The notes under the pieces: generated by a model
Databases searched by the model: none
What the model was told of the DNA's origin: nothing
What the model saw: only the letters and a program-made list of their open reading frames with translations
Made by a program: the position numbers and the translations under genes
Shown: in pieces, positions 15,001 through 30,000 of the stretch
Layout: each line of letters begins with the position of its first letter
Numbering within the stretch: position 1 is the first letter of the stretch
NCBI GenBank assembly: GCA_043742785.1
Contig: JAYTXU010000002.1
Coordinates: 1 to 64,000, forward strand
DNA: 64,000 nucleotides
Reading direction: 5' to 3'
DNA from: JACQCF01 sp043742785
Lineage (GTDB): Bacteria > Omnitrophota > Gorgyraeia > Zapsychrales > Fredricksoniimonadaceae

Positions 15001-18000
15001 TCGCTAACACACCTAATCCTATCCATCCCCATTGAACGATGGTCAATCCAAGAATTATTTTGGTTGCGACTACAACTGCAGATTTACTTGCAATAACTGT
15101 TGTTTCTGCAGAAGCAGATCTAGCCAAACTTAAAATTCCAATAGAAAGTAATATCATCAACGTCGTCGAACTGCCCCCGTCAAAATTCTCTTTACCATTT
15201 TGTTTAACAATCGCTGTCTTGCTCTTTTTCATCCAACCTAAAAAGACAGTGCCGATTCTTTTTAAGACGAACGCCCCAAGAATTGCAGCAACGATGCTGG
15301 CTAAAGCCACGGCTACCTTACGTGCTAAAACATAATCAAACACCAAAACAGGCTTCCTTGGGGCAGGCCTGCCTGCCGGTGAGGCAGGGTGAGATACAAC
15401 GGGTTTAGGATTATTCTGTTTCGGTGTTAATAAAGAAGTTGCTACGCCAGCTCCCACATTTGTTGCCTGTGGTGATACACGGGAATCACCACGCTTATTA
15501 CCTGGGGCAGGGTGAGTAGCTGGCGTTAAATTATTTGTTTGAGCACTGCGAATAGCATTAGTTGAAGTTTTAGATGTTGCGTTTGTCTTTAATGTGATGA
15601 CCGTCTTAGCGGCAGCTGTGTTGGAAGACACATTAACAACAGCATTGGTTGCTGGGTGTAAATTAACACGCCCCTTGGAAACATCCCCGCTAACAAATTC
15701 TAACGTGTCCCCTATTTGGATATTATGCTCTTGTGCGTACCCACTGCTTACTTCCAGGACATAGACAGCGTTTTGTTGAGACTCATTTCTTAATTGTTTG
15801 CTTGGCTCATCCTTACTAGCATTCTTTGTGATATGAATAATTTGCATTTGCTTATTAAGCCAGAGAATATCGATATTAAATTTCATATTAGGCATCGCAA
15901 ATGCTGAATTGTGTACGCCTAAAAATAACATCCCCGCATTAGCTGCTAAATTAATTCTGTTGCTTAAACCATTTTCTTTTTTCTTTTGACTAACAGCCGC
16001 TTCAACTTTGAGTTCAGCTTTGACCTCTTTGCCTAATAATCCTCGAATGATACCTCTTCCTACATCGCCATCTTTTCTAAGATAATCCGTTGCTTGAAAT
16101 TTCGTATCCTTTCCGGCTACACTTTCTACTTGTTTAACGCTAGCGATCTTTGACATTTCTGCCAAGCCTTCTTCAATCTCACGGGAAGTGGTGCATGCTA
16201 ACGTTTTTCTTTGTAATTCTTGTTCTGACTCAAGTCGACTAAATACTTCCGAAGTGCTCATTACAGGGTTTGTTTGTTTTATTGAGCGACGATAGTCATT
16301 CCAAATTTGTTCTGCGGTTGATATCTTCCTGTCTTCTGACTCCCTCTCTCTTCCTAAAAGTTCCCCTGCGAATGAACGGTTTCCTCTGACTAATCTTTCT
16401 TCTTCAACTCTCTTTTGTTCCGCTTGAAGAGTGTTGTAATAACTAAAGTCTTCGGCAAAACCTGTGTCGGTGGGGAATGGTTTGGTATCTAGTACAACTT
16501 CGTATGGAACCACGAAATTTAATTCTTTCCATTTCTTAATAAGAGCATCAACTCCTTCAGAATCTTTTTCTGTCTCCATACGCTCTTCTGCTGCAGGACT
16601 ATTTCGTTTTATTAACTTTCGTACAATAGAAAGTGATAACAAACTTAGCGATAATCCCCCTACGATTAAACGCCAATTATCATTAATAAATTTAAAAACG
16701 CCAGCTGCCACATTTGTTGCCTGTGGTGATACACGGGAATCACCACGCTTATTACCTGGGGCAGGGGGATCAGCTGGCGTTAAATTATTTGTTTGAGCAC
16801 TGCGAACAGCATTAGTTGAAGTTTTAGATGTTGCGTTTGTCTTTACTGTGATGACCGTCTTAGCGGCAGCTGTGTTGGAAGACACATTAACAACAGCATT
16901 GGTTGCTGAAGAAACTTTATTTACAACTTGAGCAGGGACAATTTTGTTGAATAGTTCTTTTTGAATCGCATCTTTATTGATATATCCAATCCTAAGGACT
17001 GTGGCAATCATCAAAGAAGCAATAACTACCTTAATCTTATTCTGAGCGATCATCTTTATTGTATTCTTAGCAACATGAATTCCTGCTAACACGCTAAAGA
17101 CAACTAGTGCAACCGCTTGACTTATTGCTTCCACTCCGATGAAGGACATGACACGGTTAACATTGAGGCTATAAGCCCCTGGCTTGCTGTTAATCTTAGC
17201 TGGAGTATATTCCATTTGAGTTGTAAGCCAATCAATCTTCTCAAGCTGCACAATGGTGGGATTGTTATTGAGAATGCGTTCAGCTTTCTCAATCTCCGCG
17301 ATTAAATGATCCACGTTACCGATTCTTTGAAGTTCAGCGACATATTTCTTCAAGTATTCGATGCGGTTACGTAAATCATACGCAAACGGACTATAATTTG
17401 TTGCTGTTTGTGACCTGCCAACAAGTTCATTAATTTCTTTTTGAGCAGGATAAACATACTTATTGTCTTTTACATATTCTGGCTTACCCGCAATGGCTGT
17501 ATTACTTAAGACTGTCAAAGCTCGTAATACGGCTGGCAAATTAACACGTGTATACATCTTGCGTGAATGACCAGGATATACGTGGAACAATCCGATCATT
17601 TCAATTGCTTCGTCCTTCTTATTATCAGGAATATCTCCCCATTTCTCAACTTTAACACCTAAATCAGTAATTGTTTTCTGTAATCGATCTTCTGCATTAC
17701 GAGAAAATTTAAAAATAGATCCTAAATTATATTGTAGACGTTCAATCTGATCGATCACTCCCCAAGTAAAGGCAAATATAATATGTGCAAAATTCTTCCT
17801 CATATCTTTCGCCTTATTATCTGTGCGGGCTGGATTAAAGAAGAATGGAGCTGCAATCCCTGCTAAAGGCATTAATAAAGTGAAGGCCCATAAAATAGCC
17901 TTAGTTGGATGGAAACCAATTGCAATAAAGACTAAAAGACCAAAACCTGCAGCTGTTTGAATAGCAGGAGCGCTGCGCATATAAACTGTATTCCAATCCA

Positions 18001-21000
18001 ATTCACGTTCAATATTAGCTCCCTTACCACCTGTACTAATGAAACGACCTAGGCGATTGGCAGCTAGTTTCCCAATCGTTTCGTTATAAACAAAAATCAT
18101 GTGTACATAATAAGTAAATAATCTTGGAAATCCTTTAATTGTCTTTGCGATGCCTCCAACGTATCCATTAGCACGGTCAAAAATATTATAGAGGAATAAA
18201 CCGTTACTGATTGCTTGTGATAAGGCCAATGATCCAACCCATAACACAACAGGTAATCCTGAGAATAAGTTCCAATCAAGAACTAAATAGAATGGTACTA
18301 GCCATTTAAGGTAGCGGATAATCGCTGGCTTCTTTAAATAGAAACCAAATCCATCCAACCATAAATTGTTTACTAAATATGGCCAATCAACATATGGAGA
18401 CATCATCATCTTTAAATTCGTACGACCCGTTATAGATTCTACAGAGTCATAAGACCACTTACGGATTGGGTTGCGAGCTGCCTGGAATTGATTCGGCCAA
18501 CCCTTCTCATCTTTAACATAACCAGCATATCCAGAAATATAACCAACACGACGATAAGCCATTGTTGTCAAAGCATCTTCAGCTACATAAGAATCGGTAA
18601 TACCTTCAGACCAACGCAAAGCAGAAACACGTTCAAAAAGTTTACCGTAGGTTGTAAGCCCGCCGAAGAGCATCTTGCCCCTCATGGAGTGATAATAAAA
18701 TGCATTTTCAGAAGTTGGCATTACTGAACCTAAAGGACCAATATCTTGAGTAATGGTATGTTTTACCACTGGCGTTGAGGTCGCTAATCCTGGATTATAG
18801 AAATATTCATTAATATGGGCCAAAATAAACTGACTGTCTGCTATGTTAGTACGATGATCCGCATCAATATTCAACGCCACTGGTCCAATAATATAAGGAA
18901 GTTCTGATGTCTTTTGGTTCCATTTAGAACGATGATAGATTTCTTGTTCATCACCAAACCTAGGAAGATTAGTTCCTTCAAATAAAAGAGCTGGGAACAC
19001 TCTTTGTTTATAAACAAGGTTAAATAAATTCTTACTTCCTTCTTCATTTCTTAATAAATTGTCGATCACTTCTAAAGAAAGGCCTTTTATAGATTGTCCA
19101 TTAGCATCGATCTTTGCAGTATTTGTATAATTAGTTTCAATAAGAACATCTACAATCTCTCTTAATTTATTATTTAATACTCCATTGAGCTTATGAACAG
19201 CTGATAAATTTCGATCCATAATACGGAATCTGCTATACGCCCATTCATTGTCCATTCCAAACTGTTCTGCAATAGCTTCATAAATAACGAACATTGCTTC
19301 CTGATGAGAACGAGCATTGTTATAGCCCGTTGGTAATTGACGATTAGCCCATTCTTTAATCTGTGGCCAAATACTCCAAATTTCTATTCCCTCTGGCTTA
19401 TGCATAGGTTTCTTAATCATCTTAAGCAATTCACTTCTTTCATTTGAATTTTCTGCTGTTAAGTGTCTTACCATCAACAAGAAAGCTTCTGTCTTATCCT
19501 TAGCCAACATACCTAAACGATGCGTAAACTGAACTGTTTCTCCTGGAAGATCCGTTCCTAAAAGACCTACATTATTAAACCAGTAATCTTCAGTCGCACC
19601 ATTAATTAAAACTGTCATAGGAATGGTTTCATCAGCACTGGCTGGCTCTACGCCTTTATCCAAACGATAATTCCCATTGATATATTCAATAATACGAACC
19701 ATTCCTGTTCGATCATCATTCTTAGCTCTAATTCCATTAACAATCACTGGCTTAGCTAATGCTTTAACCAACGCTTTGAGTTCAGCACGTAAAGCATTTA
19801 CAGTTGTTTCTGAAGTATTAATTGTTTCGCTTAATTCTCTTAAACGAACAACTAGGTCAGTTCTATTGTCAATGGCCTTCCCTTGAGCAAAATAGTTATA
19901 CCCATTATCATTAACCATCTGTCCAACAATCCTGCTGAAAAATGCTAAGCGAACTTGACCTTGAGTCGCAAAACGATTAGCTCCGGTTGTTGGTGTTTTA
20001 TCAGTAAATAATTTCATCAACCGATTTACTGCTTGTCTAGCGTTGCCTTTATTTTTAAGCTCATACACATTATTGACCCAGTTGTATCCGAAGCTAGCCA
20101 TACCCATAAACAAATAATTAGCGGCATAGAAGCTTAATCTCCAGGTTTCAATAAAGATGAGGGCGGGGATAATACGAAGCGGCCATTGTGCCCAAGCTGG
20201 AACTGCAAAGATAACCATGGCGCCAGATGGTAAAATCATTGACCAAGGAGTGATCAAAGCTCCTATCATGCTTAACGCTTGTAAGCCATAGAACATGATT
20301 AACCGTGCGCGAAGAGCTTTGAATGCAGATTTCTTTTCCTTCTCAAGATCTACAATCTTGGTTTGATCCTTTTCATCCTTTATTTGTGCTTCAATATCAG
20401 CAATATCTGCTTCTAGCTTTTTACGTAATGGATTTTTAACTAAAGCACCTGCGATGAGATTGAAGATCGAAGCTCCTGCTGCCATAATGACTGCCCATGG
20501 CATGGTCATAAAGTTGGTTACCCCAACACCCTTTAGTAAAAGCCCTGCAGCTGGGAAGGCTAACCAAACAAATAAGGCAGTTACAGAAGCAATTAAAACA
20601 TAATGGTAAGCCCTTCTCATCAAATCACGAGCTGTTTGATTATACGGACCACCTTTTGAGAAGATCGCATGACGCCAATTCTTGCTTTTTAATAAAGTCC
20701 ATAAGGCTATTGCATTAATCTTCCACATCGCTAAACGTGTTTTGACAACTGGCATGCCAATTGCCTGATCAACGGTGTTAACAAAGGCAAGCATCAAAGG
20801 TTTAAATTCACGTAAGAAGTCTTGAATAGCAGCTTCACGCTGGACAAAAGGAACATCTAATAACGTTTGCATCTCGAAAAGCTTTTGTTCAATTCTACGA
20901 CGAAGAGGATCTATGTTGGTCATTACTTCTGCAGGAATTGCCCCTCCTGGCATATTCGCTGTAGCATCTTTTTGACCTAATAGATAACGGAAGGTATCGT

Positions 21001-24000
21001 TATAAATTTCTTCAGTGATAATTTCATGGAAATAAGCTACCTTGCCTTTAGGATCACGGTTATCTTCAATTCTCTTTTGAATTTCATTAAATAGAAGAAC
21101 ATGGAAGACTTGTTTAAAAATTTTGACCTTATTAAGGAAGTTTGCCCCAACAAAGCTATTATTAGTCGTCAACGCAGGATAAGCATACTTAGCCCAGAGA
21201 TACTCTTCTGCTCTTCCTTGTCCTGCTAATCCAAAGAGCGCGCGTTGGAAGATGACTTGCATAACAAATAACTTCTCAACAGAAACTAATGCGCTGCGGA
21301 CTTGACGTTGCATATCTGGTCCTTTGCGTAAATCATCCCAAGCATAAACAACCATGCTGCTCTTGATATCAAAATCATTAAAGCTAAAAAGCTCTGGTAA
21401 TTGACGAGCATTGAAGATATTAGCAAAGAAGGTTTGCTTTAAAGCTTCGATCTGATTACCAAAGGCATTGTCAAAACCAGTTTCTGTAATGATCTTATTC
21501 GCAATATTTTTAACATTACCCTGGAAGTCTTTGTGATCACGCATCTTGGCATATAGTTGCACCAAGATCGCTTGAGTTGCACGACGCTTATCAAAGGTAT
21601 TCACAAGTTTCTTCACATATAAAGAACCAATCACCTGTTGCACGATTTCAATACTCATGAAGGCGTTCAACATTGTTTCAAAAGACTTAACTGCATTCTT
21701 TTCAGCATCGTTAATACCGTACAAAGCTGTAAGTTCTTTCATAAATTCAACAATCGTTGCAGTTCTTATTAAACGACCTAAATCTTCTTGGGTAAATGTT
21801 TCTTTGTTAGCTGCATAACGAAATTTCTTAGCATTTTTCATAGCCACATAAAAACGTGCCTTAGTAAACAACGCGCGCAAAGAATGTCCTGATAGAATAT
21901 GTAAGTTCTTTAATTCATTCTCAATACGATTCTTAAATTCTTCGTTATTTTTATAAGCTCCATTCATTTGACGATTTCGAACAATAGCCATTGATTGAGC
22001 AGGAGTAAAGCCCATTGATTCAAATGTCTGAACACCCTCATAATTAGCATCAACTTTGGAACGATTGCGCAATTGATAAAAGGTAAAACCAATTCCTGGG
22101 ATAATAAACCCAATCATTAAAAGGAGTGTTGCCATTCCTCCGACAAACCACCAAGCGCCAATGCTGATTCTATTTAGCACTCCCATGACAGTGGTTCCTT
22201 CTTTACCTTCATAAGTAGAAGAAGCAGGATTTGCGATATTGATCTTTACTTCTCGCCCATTTTTCTCAATTAAAGAAATGATATCGTTGTTCTTCATATC
22301 TGTAATTTTTTGTATTCCCCAAGAAATTGGACTGTTACGGAAAAGATCTTCCATGTTAAATACTGACGGGTATGGAGCCGTGTTACGATTAAATCTATCT
22401 GCACTCCAAACCACTTGACCATTTTTAATAAGAATCTTACGGTCATCATTGATGCTGTGCGTAGCTACTTCAAAACCGCTTTGGGTAGCATGTTTTTCTG
22501 TCACTAATTGCCAAATATCTCCGGACTTTTCATCAGCCCAGACCTTATTAATCATGTTACGGTAGCTGTATTCCGTTCCATCAACCATGCGATTAACAAA
22601 GACTGGATAACTATTAAGATAATAAACGCGCAAGGTCATTGTGTTGTATTCGCGTTGTTCAAAATAAACACCCGTTGCAAGAGAGTATCTAGTGTCTACG
22701 TTATTAACCTTTTCCATCCCTTCTTCAAGACCCTTATAAATAGCTTCCGAAGTTTTATTGTCTACAGAAGTTAACGCAGTGTCTCTGAGAACATTCTTGC
22801 CTCCTAATAAGGTGCTAATATTTTGGTTAATAACCATTTGTCCTGGAGTCAACTCCAATTGAGAAGGCATCCACCACTTATTAATACTGGTTTCACCCGA
22901 AGGACCTTGAAGGGCAATGTCGCGGTTAAGAGGATCTTTAGGCATCAAATAACGATGCTGTGTTCCTGTGGCAAAATTCGTAAATACCCCGTTAAGATTA
23001 ATATAGGGGACTTCAAGAAGCTCTGGTAACGGGGAGTCTTTATCTAAGCCGAATATTGTAAATTTATTCTGTACTCCATTCACAGCTTGTCCAAGCGTGA
23101 TTGTTTTTCCTTCTTTCAAAGTGAAGGCATCCCCCACAGAAGTTGCCTTGATACCTTCTGTCGCTTTATCATCTTTCCAAGCCGTGTTAATAATCACAAT
23201 TGGATTGCTGTTAGGACGAATAATTTCTACTACGGTACGGCCAAAGATATCTCCTTTAACGCGGTAACTTACAGACACCATCCCATATTCACGACTTGCT
23301 GTTGATTTTTCAAGAGTTGCTTTTCCATTCTTAATGCCCATTTGTTGAGCAATAAATTCCACAGCCTTATTTGCTTTTAAAACCATCTCTTGATAAAGAA
23401 CATTGTCTGAAACAACCGTGGCAATGCCTTTATTTAAATCTTCTGCTGAAGCATCTATTGTCACAGCTGATTTTTGATGCTCAAATTTCACAAAAACATT
23501 TGTTTTGTTTTCCAAAACAGCATGATAGGCTTCAAAGGTTCCTTGATTCTCATTCTTTAATAACACCTGGTAAAGATTAGTAACAGGACCAGGAATCTGT
23601 TCAATATTTCCAATTTCACGAGAATGTTTTGTATCGATAATATACATTTTCTTGCTAAAGGTTCCGTTGGTCTCTTTACGGCCTGCTACAAAAAGATCTG
23701 AAACACTAACGCCAGGAATTATTACAGGTAAATTCTTGAGATTAAAATTCATTTTTACAGCATACCCAACAATATCTTTTCCGATTTCATAATTATTGTT
23801 TGAGGCTGTGAAGTTATAGATTTCTCTTACCTCTTCTTCTGAATAACCAATAATCGCACTTCCTTTGCTAGCAACTCCGTTGACCATTTCCGTAGGATAA
23901 AATTCTACATAAACAAGCCCAATACCTTTCTTCTCTTTACCTTCAATTGGAACAACAACAGCAAATGCTTTTTCAAATGCTCCCGTTGGAAGACGTCGTT

Positions 24001-27000
24001 CAATACGTTGAACTTTTTGTCCTTTAACTTCAAATGATTCTCCAACCTTATGGGCGATCGCCAATAAGGTGTTTTCATTACGCTCTGTGTTAAATGGATA
24101 AATATTCTCTGTTCCATCGTTATTGACAACTCCCACCTGTACGTCATCTTGAATAAAATAAACACGTTCAATAGTCTCTGTTTTGCTCCCGTTGGTACGA
24201 ATTTTGATCACTTCGAAATTCTTATTGTTGCGAATAAATTCTTGATTAGCTGGAATCATCAACTCTGCCATGGTTAAAAATTCGCTGGTCTTGGCTTCTG
24301 TGTCATTCAACATATAATTATTAGCTAAGAAATCTTTTACAGAATTGTATGCAACAGGCTGCGCCTTAACAGGAATGCGAGTTGTTCCTTTTTCTAATAC
24401 AACTTGTTGATCATATTCTTCTCCAACAATAGGCTTGATATGACGGATACTTGTGCGGTTCTGATTCATTAAATCAATGAATTCTTTTGCGCTGTAAATT
24501 TTGATTTTGTTTGTTGATAAGTCTGAAGCTTCAACTCCGCCGGCAATCAGGGTTTCTAACTGAACCTTACGTTTTTCAAGCGCTTGTTTACCTGCATCCA
24601 AGATAGCCACCACGCGTCCAGCTTGAACCTTAATCATCATATTCTCTGTGATTGCGATCTTTTTCGTCTGGCCATTCTCATTACCGATCTCAATAGCCTG
24701 ACCCACATACTTTTTATCTTCCACAAATTTAGCAGGAGCAAATTCATTAGCTTTAGCCGTTTCTATGTTCCCTGATGGAACAGAGATAGAAAGCCCTTGT
24801 CCTTCATAGAATGGAAGAATTCTGCTTAAACGTTCATTCTCTGCGGCTGCCTTTGTAATCCATTCCTTCATTGTCTTCACAGATGGAGCAAAAATTCCAA
24901 CGCTTTTACCGTCTACAGGCATTTGGATAAGAGCATTTCCAGGAACTTTGATTTCACGGCCGCCAACATTGAATACAATTCCCTTATCTGTTTTCACAGC
25001 GCTGATAACAACAAGATCTGCATTTCTTAAATAACGGGCAACCTTTAAATGGCTTGTTGAATCAATCGCTTCTGGTTTGTTATTACTTAAATAGAAGATG
25101 GTGCCCGCCTTAGCTTGAGCTGCTGTATCCAAATCTTCTAACAAGTTGGAAGTTTCAAAGAGATATCCTGGAACCTTAGGAGTTAATTGATCCTGTAAAG
25201 CTTCGTTCATAGCCTTTGTAGCGGTCACTGGACCGTTATTATTTCTGACCTTATAATATTCCTTGACCACAGTACGAGATTCCCCAAACATAGAATTATA
25301 AGCATCCGCTGTACGGGTGAATTCATCTTTAGCATAATCGACAAAGACATTGCCAATTTTATGGGCGATTTCCATTTTAGTCGCTTTGACGGCATGAATT
25401 TCAGCCGCTGGGATATATCTAATGCCTGTTGTATCTTTCTCAACTAAGGCTAAGTATCTAGCATCGGTAATGATCTGAACAATCTCTCCGGATACAGGAT
25501 GACGAAGCATGCCTAAAATTTCTTTGCTGTGTTCAATCGCAAATCGTTCATTCAATAAAGCGATTCTGGAAGGAAGAGCTTTGACTAATGGCTTGCTTAA
25601 ATCAACATTGCCGTTGCTGGAGGCTGCGAAATACATCTTCTTCGACACAAAGGTTGGTGAGGTAAAGACATAGCGGACTTGAGCTTTTCCGTTGCCTAAA
25701 TCTTTAACCATGAACCCGCGAACCTTGCCCTTATAGACTATCTTGTCTTGATCAACACTGCCTTTGGCTTTATCAAAACCATGTCGATTGTTTTGGACAT
25801 ACGGCGTTGTTACGTCAACCTCATCAAACATCTCGATATAGGCAATATTCTTGGCTTCTTCAGGTTTGATGCTGGCAGCATATTCAAAGCCTGCTTGATA
25901 CAATCCAATATCAAATTGTTTGCCTAAATTCTCGAATGGGAAGCGTTTATTAGTGTCTCCTAAAAGACTCCATACAGGTTGTAAGAAACCGCCTGTTAAT
26001 CGATTTAAACCGCTTGGGATGGCGCGTAAATCATCAAAGATACCAACGCTATAAGCATTCTTCTTTTGTAATTCATTATTCTGATCAGCTACTTCAATAG
26101 GGATTCTATTGATTAACAAGGTGCTAATAGGATATTCCAACCAGAATTTATCTGTGGAGATTAACTTGGTTTGATATCTATTTTCATGTAAGACGGCATA
26201 GTTGCGCAATTCCAAAGCGATATCAACCAAGCGGGCAGGACCCATAAATTTATTTAAAGCTGTTTGCGCGCCGAACTGGCTGAAGCCTTGGATGATTTGG
26301 AACGCTTCTAATCCTGACTTAAATGGATGATCAAAATTAACAATAAATGTCGCTGTCTGATTTGGTGTTCCTATAGGAGCAGACATCATTGGGAAATTGT
26401 AATTATTAACAATGCCTAAGTTTACTGGCAAACCAGGACGAGTTAATACTGTCTTGGCTAATTTTCTCTGGTCATTTAACTGAGAATCAATAAAGGCTTT
26501 CCTGCTATCATCATCTGTTTTAATTCCTAGCGCCTCTCCAGCTGCCTTTTTCTCTAACGCCTTGCGGGTATCTTCTTCATACTTGGCGATTTCAGTTTCT
26601 AATTTCTTTGAACCTTCTTTATTGTCAGCAATGGTCTTTTTAATCTCTGCCATCTTTCCTGGGATGCCATGGCTTAAAGCATCGTTGACGACCTTTAATT
26701 CATCCTCAGGGGTAAGCTTAGAATCAACACTCTTAGCATTAGCCAACACAAACCCTTTAATATCCACATTGCCATCTTTGTCAACAAACGTTGCGACAGG
26801 AACACTGGAAGCAGTTAAGGCAACACTCTTATTTCTGATTGTTCCAAAGATGGCACGGCGGGCATTGTTAAGAACGTTTTGATAATCATTCTTAAATTCT
26901 TTAGCATCAATGCTAGCCACATATCCTGCATCGACCAACATCACAGCAGGATTTTGAACATTTAATTTTAAATTAGCCAATACGCTATTCGTTCTAATCG

Positions 27001-30000
27001 CTTCTGGCATATCCGCTTCATTGATGATCTTGCTGCCTGTAGCCATATACAAGCCATTGGTGCTGCTTCCAACAATCACCATTGGCTCATCGGTCATTCC
27101 TTCTTCCATGGCCTCAATAGAGGTGATGCTAAATACTGGCTTACCAGCATTTAACGTAGCACCCTTATTGAGGCGTTCTGTAATACTGTGAACTGTGCTT
27201 GTTGAGGCAGGTACGGTTTGAACACTTTGACTCTTAGGGAAGTCAGTAGCGTTCACATTGCTTGGGGCTGCGGCTGAAGAAGCAGCAGTGTTTACTTCAG
27301 GAGCCAAGGTGGCATCCACATTATTAGTTGAGGCTGTCTGTGCTGTAGCGCGGGCTTCTGGCTGTGTCTGGATGTTTAAGGATCCCGCTGAAGCTGTTGA
27401 GATCTTCTTGGTCGAGAAGTTGCCAAGATTCGTTGAGCCCGTTGCGTTTGGAGATGTTACCGTTGTGTTCGATGAGGTAGATGTGAATCCTGTTTCCTTG
27501 GTCCCTTGCTGTGGCAATTGAAGCGTTGATGTCGTGAACTTTAACGAAGTGTTGGATCCGAAACGTGTTGCTAACCATGGTGCACCTCCGTTGGTTTGTT
27601 GCTTAACTGTTAATAATTGTTGATTGGTTACTAAACTACGAATAGATCTGCCATCACCAATGTTGAGCGCAGTGGTGTTGGTAGCGCCCTGGGGTAGAGC
27701 GCGTGGTGCATGGGTATTGGAATAACGGGTGGACAAACGAACTCCACTGCCAGAATCAGTAGGTTTTAGAACCAGTGATTTAGCGGTGGTTGCAAAAGCT
27801 TTCTGCTCCTTCGAATTAGCTCCTGGGATGGAACTATCTGCGGGCAGACTATGGGAACCATTGATATTGCTTGAATATCTAAACTTACCTTTATAAGTGA
27901 GAGAACTTGCATTTCTTATACTACTTGCTTTTTGCGTACGAACAGAATCAGTGCTTGGAACGTTTCTTCTTGTTCCTCTCACACTTCCTGCACCTATAGA
28001 ACCTTCTGTATATTTATCAGCGTCTACGTCGCCACCCTTGGACAAACTTCTCACACCTTGAGCGCTTGTATCCTTTAGAGAGCTTTCGCTACCCTTAGGA
28101 CTAGACACGCGAATGTCATTTTTAGTACTTCTAGCTACGGCAATGGCATCGCCACTACCAGAACGGATCCTGCGTGATTCACCAGCATTGCTTCTTTCTA
28201 CGGTACTGCCAGCTACAACTACGGTGTTGCTTTCGCTTATATTGACACTTGTTACTTGTGCTTCAGGTGCGATGATGCCACCATTTGTTAACTTGAACTC
28301 ACTTCTTACTTCTGTCCTACTTGCTACCTTACTGCTTACTGCCTTGGTACTTGATGCACTACCATTTACTCTTTGTTTCTCTTGGGCAGAGCTTGCGCTA
28401 AACCCAGTTTTTGCTGTACTGTCAACAACTGTACTATTTCCTGCAACTGCATTACTACGAACACTTATGCTCTTTTCCTCGTCTCCTTCATTTCGTCTGT
28501 CTGATGACTTGAGGAAAGTCACGACAGAAGCAGTACGACCGCCGTCGCCGCGGCTCGCTTGTAATTCAGTCAAAGATACGGCCTTAGCGATCTCCAAATT
28601 ATTAGAACCTGCTTTACTTAAAGTTGTCTCTATGAAAGGCCTTGGAATTTCCAAAGCAATCGATGGATGAACAGGTGGCGGTGGAGAAGCCATTAAAGGT
28701 GTTGTTGGAGTGACCGGCGGCATCACAGGTGTTGGCGGTGCCACTGGTGTTGTTGGCGCAACCGGTGCCGGTGTTGTTGGTGCTACAGGCCCTGCTGTTG
28801 GAGCCACAGGCCCGCCTGCCGGCGAGGCAGGAGCTGGAGTCGTTGGTGCTGTTGGTCCAGCCGTTGGCGTTGTTGGCGCTGGCGTACTGCCCCCATTGCC
28901 GCCTGGTGTACTTGGTCCATTAGCACTAGGACCAGGAACCGTTGGAACAGGAGAGGTGGCCAATGGAGCAGGCTGTTTATCAAGCGCTGCCAATTCTTCT
29001 AAGGTCGCCTTCTTTTCTTCTGGTGATAAATTTGAATTCTGAACATATTTCCTGTACTCTGCCTTTTCTTGCGGAGACTTCTTATCCCAAGCTTCTCTTA
29101 AAATAGCTCTTTTCTGGGCTACAACCTCTTGAGCTTCAGCAACAGCTTCATTGGCAGCCCTAACTTCTTGAGCTGTCTGCTGTTGAAGCTTTTGCTGCAT
29201 AGCGCTAACTTCAGATCCCAATTGAGCCACAACGGCTGGCGGAGGAATGCTGTCTTTCGAATCAAATCTTGCATCTTGACCTTTAGCTAATACTGCTGAA
29301 ACAAATAGCAATAATGCCGCAACCAAGGACGTGCTCTTATTCATTTTAGAATACAAACTTGTTACTAAGATCGTCGCTGGGATCGCTATCAATCCCGCTG
29401 TTAACCCAAGAGGAATGCCTACGGCCAAGGCAGCCATCCCGCTCAACCAAGGATCGATGGTCACCCAAGATCCCACCTTAACTTGTGTGAAGTCTGCAAG
29501 TGGCCAGCCCTTAATGGCAATATGCTTGATTTCTAGATGAATCCAGCCGGGTTTCTTTTGTGTGGAATTATTCGTATCGGTCTCTTCAGCTTTAGGACTT
29601 TCTGTAATCTTAGCTGCTAAGCGCTCAATCGTTTCCTTGCGAGGTTCAACCTTTGCCACAGACGTTTCAACAATAGCTTCTGCTTCCGCAGGGAATGGAT
29701 CGGTATCACTTGTTTGTTTAATCGCATCTACGGCCTTGCGTTCCTCTTCATTCAATTCTTCTGCGGCCTTACGGCTTTCTAAGATGGCTGAAATTTCCTT
29801 GACCAAATCTCTTCTGGCCCCTTGAGGGAAGCTGGCGTATTGATTAAACAGATTCTCTAAGGCAATCATCACCGGCTCGCCATTGGGAGTGACAAAGAGC
29901 GGGCTCTTCTTAAACTCTTCTGGTGTTTCGGCAAGAAGCTTGCGGACAACCTGAGCTCTCTTTAAATTTTCAATGGATGGCAAGGTTCCCGCCGGTAAAT

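Noticed and set aside
28113..28670. Plus-strand open frame of 185 codons
   Set aside because: It lies opposite the Ser/Thr-rich part of the giant ORF, has no ribosome binding site or promoter and a composition expected of a shadow frame.
28710..29042. Gly/Val-rich plus-strand frame resembling a collagen-like protein
   Set aside because: It is the antisense of the Pro/Thr linker; low-complexity repeats open several frames at once.
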